From contig JAGBVI010000099.1 in NCBI GenBank assembly GCA_017630395.1, positions 24,234 through 88,233 of the forward strand: a stretch of DNA of 64,000 nucleotides, read 5' to 3'. Both the position numbers and the translations under genes were made by a program. A model generated the notes under the pieces. That model worked only from the letters and a program-made list of their open reading frames with translations. It was not told the origin of the DNA and did not search any database. Below are positions 34,992-43,893 of this stretch, piece after piece (positions within the stretch are counted from its first letter, which is position 1; each line of letters opens with the position of its first letter). Source of the stretch: Paludibacteraceae bacterium (lineage in GTDB: Bacteria > Bacteroidota > Bacteroidia > Bacteroidales > Paludibacteraceae).

Positions 34992-35687
34992 ATGATTAAA
35001 TTGAAGGAGTTTTTTAGCGATTTTATTTCGCTTTTTTATCCGCATTGTTGTGTAGGATGTGGAAAGGCATTGGTGAAGGGAGAAGAATATTTATGTCTTT
35101 CTTGTTTATTTGAAATGCCTTATGCTGGAATTTCAGAGCATAAATGGAATTTTTTGGAAGAACGTTTATCCGGAAGGATAAGGTTGCAATATGCGACAAC
35201 CTATTTATTCTTTGAAAAAGATGGAATTACACAACAAATTCTTCATGAATTGAAGTATAGGGGGAATCTGGAATTGGGGATGAAGTTTGGACGGATGTTT
35301 GGAAAGGAGTTGAAGAGAGGGCGGTTTAAATCGGTGGATGCCTTGGTACCTGTTCCATTACACCCTAATAAATTGAAAGTTCGCGGATATAATCAAAGTG
35401 AGGTGATTTGTAGAGGTATGGCAGAGGTGATGAAAATTCCGGTGATGAATAATCTTATGGAACGTGTTGTAGAGAATTCTACTCAAACAAAAAAAAGGGC
35501 AGAAGAGCGTTGGGAAAATGTGCAAGGAATATTCCAACTAAAAAATGAAGAACAAGTAAAGGGAATGCATTTATTGCTAGTTGACGATGTTTTAACAACG
35601 GGAGCAACTCTTGAGGCAATGGCAATGCCTTTTAAGTATTTGAGTGAAATAACTATTAGTATTGCAGCTTTGGCTGCTGTTAATTAA
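34992..35687 (+). CDS. comF: ComF-family phosphoribosyltransferase-like protein
   Basis: About 231 residues. A zinc-ribbon N-terminus (PHCCVGCGKAL and YLCLSCLFEMP) is followed by a type I phosphoribosyltransferase domain with VPVPLHPNKLKVRGYNQSE and the PRPP loop LLLVDDVLTTGAT. ComF is linked to DNA uptake and replication-fork repair. I chose ATG 34992 (MIKLKEFF); an ATG at 34959 adds 11 residues. Confidence 0.87.
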   Translation: MIKLKEFFSDFISLFYPHCCVGCGKALVKGEEYLCLSCLFEMPYAGISEHKWNFLEERLSGRIRLQYATTYLFFEKDGITQQILHELKYRGNLELGMKFGRMFGKELKRGRFKSVDALVPVPLHPNKLKVRGYNQSEVICRGMAEVMKIPVMNNLMERVVENSTQTKKRAEERWENVQGIFQLKNEEQVKGMHLLLVDDVLTTGATLEAMAMPFKYLSEITISIAALAAVN

Positions 35688-35704
35688 ATTAAAAATAAAT
35701 AAGT

Positions 35705-36154
35705 ATGAAAGCGATTAAATTTTGGTCTTTTTTGTGTTTTTTGTGTTTAGGTTTTGCATTTTCTTCTTGTGATGGCGAAGGTGAAGATGTAGATTCAGGA
35801 GAATCGCCTGTGGATGAGTATGTAAATCCTGACGGAGTTGCTTCAGGTAAGCAGTTGTATGATATTTACGAAACTTATAACTCTGCCGGATCTAGTACTG
35901 CCTCTATTGCAGCAATGACAGCAGGATTGGTTGGTATTTATGCAGATTATTCTGAAAATAAAGAGATTTCAGGTTGGAAAACAGGTTTTGTAACAGGCGT
36001 TGCAATGGGTAAATTTGGATTGGAAGATGAAGCTCAAGTTACAAAAGATATGTATAATGAAGTTGCAGGTATTGTAAGTATTTTTGATGAAGGATTTACA
36101 GTGGATACTGCATTTGAAGCAATGGATTCTATTCGAGCTTTATTGGGTAAATAA
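35705..36154 (+). CDS. Hypothetical lipoprotein
   Basis: 149 residues with a lipoprotein signal (FWSFLCFLCLGFAFSSC). An acidic stretch follows the lipobox Cys (DGEGEDVDSGESPVDEY), which can act as a surface-export signal in Bacteroidota. A glycine-containing hydrophobic segment (AAMTAGLVGIYADY) and WKTGFVTGVAMGKFG follow. I do not recognise the family. It lies 17 bp after comF and before a hairpin. Confidence 0.65.
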   Translation: MKAIKFWSFLCFLCLGFAFSSCDGEGEDVDSGESPVDEYVNPDGVASGKQLYDIYETYNSAGSSTASIAAMTAGLVGIYADYSENKEISGWKTGFVTGVAMGKFGLEDEAQVTKDMYNEVAGIVSIFDEGFTVDTAFEAMDSIRALLGK

Positions 36155-36202
36155 AATGAGCAATAGCTAATAAAATCAAGTTACTTATTATGCTAAATTT
36201 AC

Positions 36203-36240
36203 TGAGGTTGTGTTGAAATGAAAAATTTCTCACAACCTCT
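36203..36240. terminator. Hairpin between the lipoprotein and dnaG
   Basis: GAGGTTGTG pairs with CACAACCTC across an AT loop. Followed by TAAATTTC rather than a clean T run, so termination is probable but not certain. Confidence 0.55.
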
Positions 36241-36257
36241 AAATTTCTAACAGATAG

Positions 36258-38276
36258 ATGATAGATCAATCTACGATAGATAGGATTTTTGACACTGCCA
36301 AAATTGAAGAGGTGGTTGGGGATTATGTTACCTTAAAAAGAAGGGGGGCTAATATGATTGGACATTGTCCTTTCCATAACGAGAAAACACCCTCTTTTTC
36401 GGTTTCTCCTGCCAAAAATATTTATAAATGTTTTGGTTGTGGAGAGGGTGGGAATCCGGTGAATTTTATCATGAAGATTGAAAATTTATCTTATTATGAA
36501 GCACTTAAATTCCTTGCAAATAAATATCATATTGAGATAGTTGAGGAGACGCTTTCTGATGAACAAATACAGCAACGAGGTGAACGAGAGAGTTTGATGG
36601 CTGTAACAGAGGCTCTGCATCAACAATTTACAACCAATTTATTTGAGCATCCGGAAGGAACTGCAGTCGGATTGAGTTATTTTAGACATAGAGGATTTCA
36701 TGATGATACAATTCGACGTTTTCAATTAGGATATGCGTTGAATCAGCGCGATGCTTATACCAATCATGCGCTAAAGATGGGGTATAAGTTGGAGTATCTT
36801 GAGAAAATAGGAGCCACCATCGTAAAAGAAAATTACAATATAGATCGTTTTCATGGACGAGCTATTTTTCCAATCCATTCTATTTCAGGAAAAGTTATTG
36901 CTTTTGGAGGTCGGGCTATTAAGAAAGATGATCAGGTTAAATATCAGAATTCGCCAGAATCAGACATCTACCACAAAAGTAATGTGTTGTATGGAATCTA
37001 CTTTGCTAAGAATGCAATTGTCCGAGAGAAAAAATGCTATCTGGTAGAGGGTTATGCGGATGTAATATCAATGTTTCAGTCGGGTTTGGAGAATGTTGTG
37101 GCTCCTTGTGGAACGGCTTTGACCGTTGAACAAATTCGGTTGTTACGCAGAATCTTACCCTCCGTTGAGGCCGATAGAGACGGAGCAAAAAATGTGACAT
37201 TGCTTTATGATGGAGATTCTGCGGGGATGAATGCAGCTCTCAAAAATGGGAAACTATTATTGAGTGAGGGGTTGAATGTTCGAGTGGTGGTATTGCCTGA
37301 AGGTGAAGATCCGGATACTTTTGCGCAAAATAATGACTTTTCGGTAATCAGAGATTATTTGTTGCGAAATGAGAAAGATTATCTCTTTTTTAAAATAGAT
37401 TATTATTTGTCGGTCATTGGCAACGACCCGATGAAAAAAGCCCAGCTTATTTCTGATATAGCAGATACTGTAGCAGTTATTCCAGATGAAGTAAAACGTT
37501 CTGTTTATGCGAGAGAGTGTGCTAAATTGTTGGATGCCGATGAAAAGTTGATCTATTCCGAGATCTTAAAAAATAGAAAAAATCGAGCAGAGAAAGAGTG
37601 GAAAGAGAGGCAATTGAAACAATCATCAACTTCTCAATCAGATGTTCAACAAGAGATAGTAATTAAGGAAGGGGGATCTGCTCCTCAGCAGGTTTCAATA
37701 TCTGCGATAAAAAATGATCCGTTAGAAGCTGAAGAACGTAATATTGTCTATTTCTTTGTAAAATACGGAGATTTTATGCTCATAGATAATGAAGAGGAGA
37801 AAATGACTGTGGCAGAGTTTATTTACTCCGAATTAGAGATAGATGAGCTTCAATTTTCGAATAAACTTTACCAATCTATGTTGGATGAGTATGTAAAAAG
37901 CAAGCAGTTGCAGTTCGTCTCTTCAGAACGCTTTTTTACCTATCATCAAAATCCAGATTTTAGTAGAGTTGCCTCTGATGTCTTGTCGGAGCAATATACG
38001 TTGAGCAAAATGTTTGATAAAAATGTGGAAGATTGTAAAATTAAAGTAAAAAAAGTTGAGTTAGAAGAAAAAGACCGGTTGGCAGATTTGATACCTCACG
38101 TATTACTTGATTATAAATTTAAGTGGTTAAGTTTGGAGGTGAAACGAAAAATAATGAGTTTGCGAGATAAGAAGGAGCCAACCGAGATTGTTTCTTTAAT
38201 GTCAGAAATTCAAGATTTGAAAAAATGTATTAATGAGATGGCAAAATCATTAGGAGAGAGAATTATTGTGAAATAA
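36258..38276 (+). CDS. dnaG: DNA primase
   Basis: 672-residue primase that makes RNA primers at the replication fork. The zinc-binding domain has Cys37, His40, Cys58 and Cys61 in HCPFHNEKTPSFSVSP and YKCFGCGEGG. The TOPRIM core shows YLVEGYADVISM and LYDGDSAGMNAA. The C-terminal part is a helical DnaB-interacting region. No rpoD is adjacent, unlike the classical macromolecular-synthesis operon. Confidence 0.96.
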   Translation: MIDQSTIDRIFDTAKIEEVVGDYVTLKRRGANMIGHCPFHNEKTPSFSVSPAKNIYKCFGCGEGGNPVNFIMKIENLSYYEALKFLANKYHIEIVEETLSDEQIQQRGERESLMAVTEALHQQFTTNLFEHPEGTAVGLSYFRHRGFHDDTIRRFQLGYALNQRDAYTNHALKMGYKLEYLEKIGATIVKENYNIDRFHGRAIFPIHSISGKVIAFGGRAIKKDDQVKYQNSPESDIYHKSNVLYGIYFAKNAIVREKKCYLVEGYADVISMFQSGLENVVAPCGTALTVEQIRLLRRILPSVEADRDGAKNVTLLYDGDSAGMNAALKNGKLLLSEGLNVRVVVLPEGEDPDTFAQNNDFSVIRDYLLRNEKDYLFFKIDYYLSVIGNDPMKKAQLISDIADTVAVIPDEVKRSVYARECAKLLDADEKLIYSEILKNRKNRAEKEWKERQLKQSSTSQSDVQQEIVIKEGGSAPQQVSISAIKNDPLEAEERNIVYFFVKYGDFMLIDNEEEKMTVAEFIYSELEIDELQFSNKLYQSMLDEYVKSKQLQFVSSERFFTYHQNPDFSRVASDVLSEQYTLSKMFDKNVEDCKIKVKKVELEEKDRLADLIPHVLLDYKFKWLSLEVKRKIMSLRDKKEPTEIVSLMSEIQDLKKCINEMAKSLGERIIVK

Positions 38277-38396
38277 TTTTATTCAACGTTATTAAATAAA
38301 AAAAAATAGATATATTTGTTTTATGGGCTATCTTTCCGATAGTTTTCGGTAGAGATATCAGGTTTTAAAGTTGTATTTAAAGATAAAAATTTTATT

Positions 38397-39635
38397 ATGG
38401 CAAATATATTTATTAAAGGAGTAACATTGGATGGTAGTGTTACTAATATCAAAATAGAGGGAAATAGGTTTACAGAAATAGGGTGTGATATTACATCTTC
38501 ACTCGAAGATGTTGTAATTGACGGAGCAGATAAGGCGATTGTTCCCCCCTTTTATAATGCGCACACGCATGCGGCAATGACATTGTTAAGAGGGTATGCA
38601 GATGATATGCCTCTATTCCCTTGGTTAAACGATTATATATGGCCTTTTGAGGCGAAGATGACCGAAGAGGATATTTATATCGGAAGTCGTTTGGCATTGT
38701 TGGAAATGATAAAATCAGGAACGCTCTTCTTTAATGATATGTATTGGGATACCCATGAGACGTGGAGAGCTACGGAAGAGATGGGCTTAAGGGGGTGTAT
38801 GGGAATGACTTTCACAGATAACTTGGGGGAAAAGCAGATAGAAAAGAATTTTGAATTATTGAAAGAATATAAGGATAAATCGCCTCGCATTCAGATGGCA
38901 ATAGCTCCGCACGCAGTATATACGGTTAGTGAAAAATTGTGGATTCGTTGTGCAGAAGAGGCCAAATCAGAGGGCGTTTTGCTTCATTTTCATTTGTCTG
39001 AGACAGAGAAAGAGGTGAATGATTGCATAGAACAATATGGGCTGACACCGGTGCGATGGCTAGATAGATTAGGTATTTTAGGAGATAATTGTATTGCAGC
39101 TCATGTAGTGCACGTTGATCAAGAGGAGATACAGATATTAAAAGATAGAGGTGTGGCGATAGCGCATAACCCGGTTTCTAACATGAAATTATCATCCGGA
39201 TATTTCAAAAGCAAACAGATGGATTTGAATGGAAATAAAGTTTTAATCGGCACAGATGGATGTTCGTCAAACAATAATTTGGATATGTTGGAAGAGACTA
39301 AATTTGCGGCAATGATTGCAAAATGCAATTATGGTCCTGAGGTTTTGCCTGTACAAACTTTGCTACAATGGTCTCAAACAAACGGCCCAAAAATATTTGG
39401 GGTGGATGCCGGAGAGATTAAAGTTGGTAAATTAGCAGATGCATTGTTAGTGGATTTAAATAATGAGCGAATGGTGCCTTGCTACAATTTCTCCTCTAAT
39501 TGGATTTATGCAACCGGTACAGAGGCGGTAGATACGGTGATTTGCGATGGACGCATATTAATGCAAAATCGCAAAGTGGAAGGTGAAGAAGAAATAATAA
39601 GCAGTGCAAAAAGTTGTTGCAGAAAGTGGATGTAG
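38397..39635 (+). CDS. Amidohydrolase, probable 5-methylthioadenosine/S-adenosylhomocysteine deaminase
   Basis: 412-residue metal-dependent hydrolase. Ligands: NAHTHAAMTLLRG (HxH), LLHFHLSETEKEV (His), AAHVVHVDQEE (His) and GTDGCSSNNNLDM (Asp). The DDMPLFPWLNDYIWPFEAKMT motif is typical of the MtaD/TrzN-ATZ deaminase branch. Substrate specificity within the branch (MTA, SAH, adenosine, guanine) cannot be settled here. A TATATTTG at 38311-38318 may be its -7 element. Confidence 0.82.
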   Translation: MANIFIKGVTLDGSVTNIKIEGNRFTEIGCDITSSLEDVVIDGADKAIVPPFYNAHTHAAMTLLRGYADDMPLFPWLNDYIWPFEAKMTEEDIYIGSRLALLEMIKSGTLFFNDMYWDTHETWRATEEMGLRGCMGMTFTDNLGEKQIEKNFELLKEYKDKSPRIQMAIAPHAVYTVSEKLWIRCAEEAKSEGVLLHFHLSETEKEVNDCIEQYGLTPVRWLDRLGILGDNCIAAHVVHVDQEEIQILKDRGVAIAHNPVSNMKLSSGYFKSKQMDLNGNKVLIGTDGCSSNNNLDMLEETKFAAMIAKCNYGPEVLPVQTLLQWSQTNGPKIFGVDAGEIKVGKLADALLVDLNNERMVPCYNFSSNWIYATGTEAVDTVICDGRILMQNRKVEGEEEIISSAKSCCRKWM

Positions 39636-39723
39636 ATTATGTATGTCGATATAACATAAAATAAGAATATTGATTTATTTTTAATACTATATTTTTGTAT
39701 TTTTGTGGAAATTTACAAAGAAA

Positions 39724-40164
39724 ATGAAGGAGATAAAGGAAAATAGTAAGCAGCACATGTTAGATTGTCGATATATGCGGATGGCACGAGTATGGGCAGA
39801 AAATTCGTATTGCCAAAGACGGCAAGTTGGAGCGTTGTTGGTGAAGGATCGCATGATTATTTCTGATGGATACAATGGAACTCCTTCCGGATTTGAAAAT
39901 ATTTGTGAAGATGAGAACAATAAAACAAAGCCATACGTTTTGCATGCAGAAGCTAATGCAATTACAAAGGTTGCTAAATCTTCTAATAGTAGCGAAGGTG
40001 CCACCTTATATGTTACAGCCTCACCTTGTATAGAATGTGCAAAGTTGATTATTCAAGCAGGAATCAGAAGAGTTGTTTACGGAGAGTCGTATCACACTCT
40101 TGATGGGGTTGAGTTGTTGAAACGAGTTGGTATTGATGTCGAATTTTTAGATGTTGATTTGTAA
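39724..40164 (+). CDS. Deoxycytidylate (dCMP) deaminase
   Basis: Zinc deaminase converting dCMP to dUMP for thymidylate synthesis, about 146 residues. LHAEANAI provides the His ligand and catalytic Glu; SPCIECAKLI provides the two Cys ligands. SDGYNGTPSGFENI is characteristic of the dCMP-deaminase branch. ATG 39724 is preferred because TATTTTTG at 39690-39697 places transcription start close to 39704, so the upstream ATG at 39703 would not be transcribed. ctpA starts 2 bp later. Confidence 0.9.
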   Translation: MKEIKENSKQHMLDCRYMRMARVWAENSYCQRRQVGALLVKDRMIISDGYNGTPSGFENICEDENNKTKPYVLHAEANAITKVAKSSNSSEGATLYVTASPCIECAKLIIQAGIRRVVYGESYHTLDGVELLKRVGIDVEFLDVDL

Positions 40165-40166
40165 GT

Positions 40167-41789
40167 ATGAAAAAAATTGTTATTCCAATTATAGTTTCGT
40201 TCGCAGCTGTTTTTGGTTTTGTTATAGGTTCTGTGTTGTCAAAAAACGAGTTGCAACATACTCAAAAAGTATCTAGTTTAAACGTAGAGGGGAAATTAGA
40301 TTTGTTGCTAAATTTGATTGACTTACAATATGTTGATACCGTAAATAGGGATGAGTTGGTAGAATCTGCGATTCCGAAAATTTTGGCGGAGTTGGATCCG
40401 CATTCCGTTTATATACCTGCAGAGGATTTGCAAATTGTAAATGATGATTTGGATAAAAGTTTTTCTGGTATTGGTGTTCAATTTAATATTCAGAAGGATA
40501 CCATTATGATTGTGGCTGTTATTAGTGGGGGGCCATCAGAGAGGTTAGGAATCCTGCCAGGAGATAGGATTGTTACTGTAGATGATTCTCTATTTGTTGG
40601 GCCCTCTATCACGAATGATAAGGTAATGAAAAGATTAAGAGGTCCTAAAGGTACCAAGGTTAAGGTCGGAGTGAAGAGAAGTTCTTCTGAAGAATTGCTT
40701 ACCTTTGAAATAGTAAGAGGGGATATTCCTTTGCACAGCATTGATGCCGCATATATGATGCAAGATAAGGTTGGATATGTGAAGGTTAGTAAATTTGGAT
40801 CAGGAACATACGATGAATTTGTAGAGGCTTTAACTAATCTTAGAATAGAAGGGGCTGAGCGATATATTGTAGATTTGCGAGGGAATTCCGGTGGCTATTT
40901 AGATGCTGCCATATTAATGACGAATGAATTTTTGAAAGAGGGAGATTTGATTGTATATACAGAGGGGAAAGCAGAAAAGAGGAGAGATGCCGTGGCTGAT
41001 GGGCGTGGAGGGTTTGCTCAAACTCCTGTAGCGGTATTGATAGATGAATGGTCTGCTTCTGCAAGTGAAATATTTGCGGGTGCGATTCAAGATAATGATA
41101 GAGGAGTGGTGATTGGTCGGCGTTCTTTCGGGAAAGGATTGGTTCAGCAACAAATATCATTAAGAGATGGATCTGCTATTCGTTTAACAATAGCACGTTA
41201 CCATACTCCTTCGGGACGTTGCATACAGAAGCCCTACTCAGATAAAGATGAGTACGATATGGATATCTTAAATAGATACCTTCATGGAGAGATGGATGAT
41301 AAAGATAGTATCAAGGCATTGCCTGACTCTTTGAAATTTTTTACAACGCGAGGAAGGATCGTTTATGGAGGAGGCGGAATTTCTCCGGATGTTTTCGTTC
41401 CAAGAGATACTATAGGTATGACAAGCTACTATACAAAAATATATAATGGAGGGATTCTCTATGATTATACGTTTGAGTATGTAGATAAAAATAGAGAAAA
41501 GTTGGCTTTGTACAAAGATTTTACAACACTTTTAAATTATTTGAATTCTCAGAATTTAGCCGATGAATTAGTTCAATTTGCTCAAGATAGAGGAATTCCT
41601 AAAAATGATAAGATGTATGCAGACTCTAAAGCCTTGATGCAAAATCGTATAAAAGCATATATTTTGAGAAGTATTTTGGGAGACGAAGCCTTTTATCCTG
41701 TGTTTAATGAAAATGATGTAGTGATAAGAGTCGCCTTGCAAGAGTTGTCTAACAACAATTCTCTTCCTGGTGTGGCAAGAATTAAGTAG
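40167..41789 (+). CDS. ctpA: S41-family C-terminal processing peptidase
   Basis: 540 residues. N-terminal signal anchor (IVIPIIVSFAAVFGFVIGSVL), a helical part, a PDZ domain (about 85-165, GIGVQFNIQKDTIMIVAVISGGPSERLGILPGDRI), then the S41 protease core with GYVKVSKFG, DLRGNSGGYLDAA, the catalytic Ser in EWSASASEIFAGA and Lys in GRRSFGKGLVQQ. Periplasmic processing protease; substrates unknown. Follows the dCMP deaminase directly. Confidence 0.92.
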   Translation: MKKIVIPIIVSFAAVFGFVIGSVLSKNELQHTQKVSSLNVEGKLDLLLNLIDLQYVDTVNRDELVESAIPKILAELDPHSVYIPAEDLQIVNDDLDKSFSGIGVQFNIQKDTIMIVAVISGGPSERLGILPGDRIVTVDDSLFVGPSITNDKVMKRLRGPKGTKVKVGVKRSSSEELLTFEIVRGDIPLHSIDAAYMMQDKVGYVKVSKFGSGTYDEFVEALTNLRIEGAERYIVDLRGNSGGYLDAAILMTNEFLKEGDLIVYTEGKAEKRRDAVADGRGGFAQTPVAVLIDEWSASASEIFAGAIQDNDRGVVIGRRSFGKGLVQQQISLRDGSAIRLTIARYHTPSGRCIQKPYSDKDEYDMDILNRYLHGEMDDKDSIKALPDSLKFFTTRGRIVYGGGGISPDVFVPRDTIGMTSYYTKIYNGGILYDYTFEYVDKNREKLALYKDFTTLLNYLNSQNLADELVQFAQDRGIPKNDKMYADSKALMQNRIKAYILRSILGDEAFYPVFNENDVVIRVALQELSNNNSLPGVARIK

Positions 41790-41790
41790 A

Positions 41791-41878
41791 AGTGAGTCCT
41801 ATCAATTCCAATTTGTAATTGACCTAATTTATAAACTTATCTAAAAAGTTTCAAAATGAATTTATAGGACCCTTCTTA
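41791..41878 (+). repeat. Family A dispersed repeat, internally deleted
   Basis: 88 bp from AGTGAGTCCTATCAATTCC to AAAATGAATTTATAGGACCC. The ends pair with each other, including the compensating TCCTAT / ATAGGA change relative to TTCTAT / ATAGAA in other copies. It starts directly after the ctpA stop. Confidence 0.65.
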
Positions 41879-41940
41879 AGATTTTAGTCTGTTCTAAATT
41901 AGTATATTATAATTAATAATTATGTAAACTGACTTTTCAG

Positions 41941-41972
41941 TTTGGATAATTAAAATCTATTTTATATCTTTG
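41941..41972 (+). promoter_or_regulatory. Promoter of greA
   Basis: TTTG at 41941-41944, a 20-base spacer and TATCTTTG at 41965-41972. Transcription would begin near 41979, about 140 bases before greA. Confidence 0.75.
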
Positions 41973-42042
41973 CTTTTGTCTAAGGACAGAATATTTTGGT
42001 AATATACAGATTATCTCAAGGATTACTTGTATAATCACATGC

Positions 42043-42091
42043 GGTGTGTAAGAATTAATAAACTTAATTGTCACACACCAATTATTTTTTT
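42043..42091 (+). terminator. Terminator-like hairpin in the greA leader
   Basis: Outer stem GGTGTGT (42043-42049) / ACACACC (42073-42079), inner stem AATTAA / TTAATT separated by small AAG/GTC internal loops, then AATTATTTTTTT. It lies between the greA promoter and the ATG, so transcripts may end after about 110 bases. Confidence 0.65.
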
Positions 42092-42122
42092 GTAGTAATA
42101 GTAACTAAAAAAACTAATAATT

Positions 42123-42593
42123 ATGGCAGTATCTTATGTAACAGAAGAAGGCTATAACAAAATGAGAGAAGAGTTGAAGCACTTGGAAACAGTAGAAAGA
42201 CCCGCTATTTCTAAGCAAATTGCAGAGGCTCGCGACAAAGGTGATTTGTCTGAAAATGCGGAGTATGATGCAGCGAAAGAAGCTCAAGGATTATTAGAGA
42301 TGAAGATTTCGTTGTTGAAGGAAAAAATTCTCTCAGCAAAGATTATAGATGATTCTAGGTTGAACACGGAAGTTATTCAAATTCTGAATAAGGTGAAGAT
42401 AAAAAACACTAAAAATGGAGCAGTAATGACCTATACTTTAGTTTCAGAGCATGAAGCTAATTTGAAGGAAGGTAAATTAGCTGTTAATACTCCTATTGCT
42501 CAGGCTCTATTAGGAAAGAAGGTTGGGGATATTGTGGAGGTGACAGTTCCGGTAGGGAAGATTCCTTTTGAGGTAATTGAAATTTCGTTTTAA
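42123..42593 (+). CDS. greA: Transcription elongation factor GreA
   Basis: 156 residues. Rescues backtracked RNA polymerase by stimulating transcript cleavage. The coiled coil carries the acidic tip GDLSENAEYDAAKEAQ, and the C-terminal FKBP-like domain ends in GDIVEVTVPVGKIPFEVIEIS. It sits 13 bp before a HIT-family gene. The leader promoter and hairpin suggest attenuation. Confidence 0.95.
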   Translation: MAVSYVTEEGYNKMREELKHLETVERPAISKQIAEARDKGDLSENAEYDAAKEAQGLLEMKISLLKEKILSAKIIDDSRLNTEVIQILNKVKIKNTKNGAVMTYTLVSEHEANLKEGKLAVNTPIAQALLGKKVGDIVEVTVPVGKIPFEVIEISF

Positions 42594-42605
42594 TACAGGT
42601 CGGTA

Positions 42606-42995
42606 ATGTCAACAATTTTCACTAAAATTATTAAGGGTGAAATCCCTTGTTATAAAGTAGCTGAAGATGATAACTACTTTGCATTTTTGGATATTAATCC
42701 GGTTCAGAAAGGTCACGTTCTTGTTGTTCCCAAAATAGAGGAGGATTATATTTTTCGTTTGGATGATGAAACTTTGTCTGGGTTAATGGTTTTTGCAAAA
42801 AAAGTTGCTTTGGCAATTGAAAAGGCAGTTTCTTGTACTCGTGTTGCAGTTGCTGTTATTGGATTGGAAGTTCCGCATGTACATATTCATTTGATTCCTA
42901 TTCACAGGGAAAGTGATTTAAACTTTGCGCAGAAGAAGGAGGTTGAGGCTGAAGAAATGGCAAAAATAGCAAAGGCCATTGCAGAGCAATTTTAA
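42606..42995 (+). CDS. HIT-family nucleotide-binding protein
   Basis: 129 residues. Hydrolase or transferase of the histidine-triad family, with IFTKIIKGEIPCYKV, FLDINPVQKGHVLVVPK and the triad PHVHIHLIP. Bacterial members cleave adenosine phosphoramidates or Ap4A; the substrate is unknown here. Co-transcribed with greA and followed by a strong terminator. Confidence 0.9.
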   Translation: MSTIFTKIIKGEIPCYKVAEDDNYFAFLDINPVQKGHVLVVPKIEEDYIFRLDDETLSGLMVFAKKVALAIEKAVSCTRVAVAVIGLEVPHVHIHLIPIHRESDLNFAQKKEVEAEEMAKIAKAIAEQF

Positions 42996-43037
42996 AGAGA
43001 GAATAGTAACTTCTATAAGTTATCAATTATTATTGGG

Positions 43038-43078
43038 AGGATGATGAAATTTATTTTTTTTCTTCATCCTTTTTTTTA
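43038..43078 (+). terminator. Terminator after greA-HIT
   Basis: AGGATGATGAA with TTCTTCATCCT around a T-rich loop, followed by eight T. Confidence 0.85.
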
Positions 43079-43135
43079 TTCTCGGTAAAGGTGGGAATTT
43101 AGTAGTAGTGAAAATTTTATTATCTCCATTTGAGA

Positions 43136-43166
43136 TTGTATTTTCTTTTGAAAAATAGTATCTTTG
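43136..43166 (+). promoter_or_regulatory. Promoter of the FISUMP-like lipoprotein
   Basis: TTG at 43136-43138, a 20-base spacer, TATCTTTG at 43159-43166; the start codon is about 20 bases further on. Confidence 0.65.
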
Positions 43167-43186
43167 TTTCTCTAAAAATTGCAAAA

Positions 43187-43810
43187 ATGAAAAATGTTGC
43201 CAACTATCTGATTATTCTCATCACCCCCTTTTTAATGGGGTCTTGTTTTGTGTTGATACATGATGATTGTTACGATAGAGATGATTGTGACGAAGAATTG
43301 TATTTGCCTGATGCAGCTGTGGATTTAGGACTTTCTGTTGCTTGGGCCTCATCTAATGTAGGAGCAGAGGATTTGTTAGAGTCGGGAGATTATTTTGCGT
43401 GGGGGGATACGGTTGTTAAAGAAGAATATGTAAAAGCAAATTATTCGAATCGGTATAATAAAGATATAGCTTCGTCAAAATTAGGAGGAAATTGGAGAAT
43501 GCCAACAGTTGAAGAGGTGTATGAATTGGTAGATAGATGTAAGGTAGTTTGGGTAAGTAAAGAAGATGTGGAAGGTGTTGAATTTAGATCTGGGAATGGG
43601 AATAGTATTTTTCTTCCTAAGACAGGTTATAAAGAGTCACAAGATATATTTGCAGAAGATATTCCGATGATTTGGATCTATGCAACATGTAATGCAACCG
43701 ATGCATACTCGCTAGCATTAAAAAACTCAGAAGATGACAAAGTTGAAGTCTTGATAAAAAGTAGAGAGCGCTATGTAGGTATTCCTATTCGTGCAGTTTG
43801 GGCTTATTAA
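43187..43810 (+). CDS. FISUMP/DUF1566-like lipoprotein
   Basis: 207 residues with a lipoprotein signal (NYLIILITPFLMGSC). A short His/Asp/Cys-rich stretch follows (VLIHDDCYDRDDCDEE), then a domain with VDLGLSVAWASSNVGA, GDYFAWGDT, GGNWRMPTVEEVYELV, FLPKTGY and a final IPIRAVWAY. This is the layout of the Fibrobacter major-paralogous/DUF1566 group of surface proteins. Function unknown. ATG 43187 fits the promoter; an earlier ATG at 43130 would lie upstream of it. Confidence 0.75.
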   Translation: MKNVANYLIILITPFLMGSCFVLIHDDCYDRDDCDEELYLPDAAVDLGLSVAWASSNVGAEDLLESGDYFAWGDTVVKEEYVKANYSNRYNKDIASSKLGGNWRMPTVEEVYELVDRCKVVWVSKEDVEGVEFRSGNGNSIFLPKTGYKESQDIFAEDIPMIWIYATCNATDAYSLALKNSEDDKVEVLIKSRERYVGIPIRAVWAY

Positions 43811-43893
43811 GATTGAAATAGTTTTATTAGGAAGAAATTAAGTGGTTCTAAAAAACAATATAACGCTCAAAATAGTATTATAAATAAAAAGCG

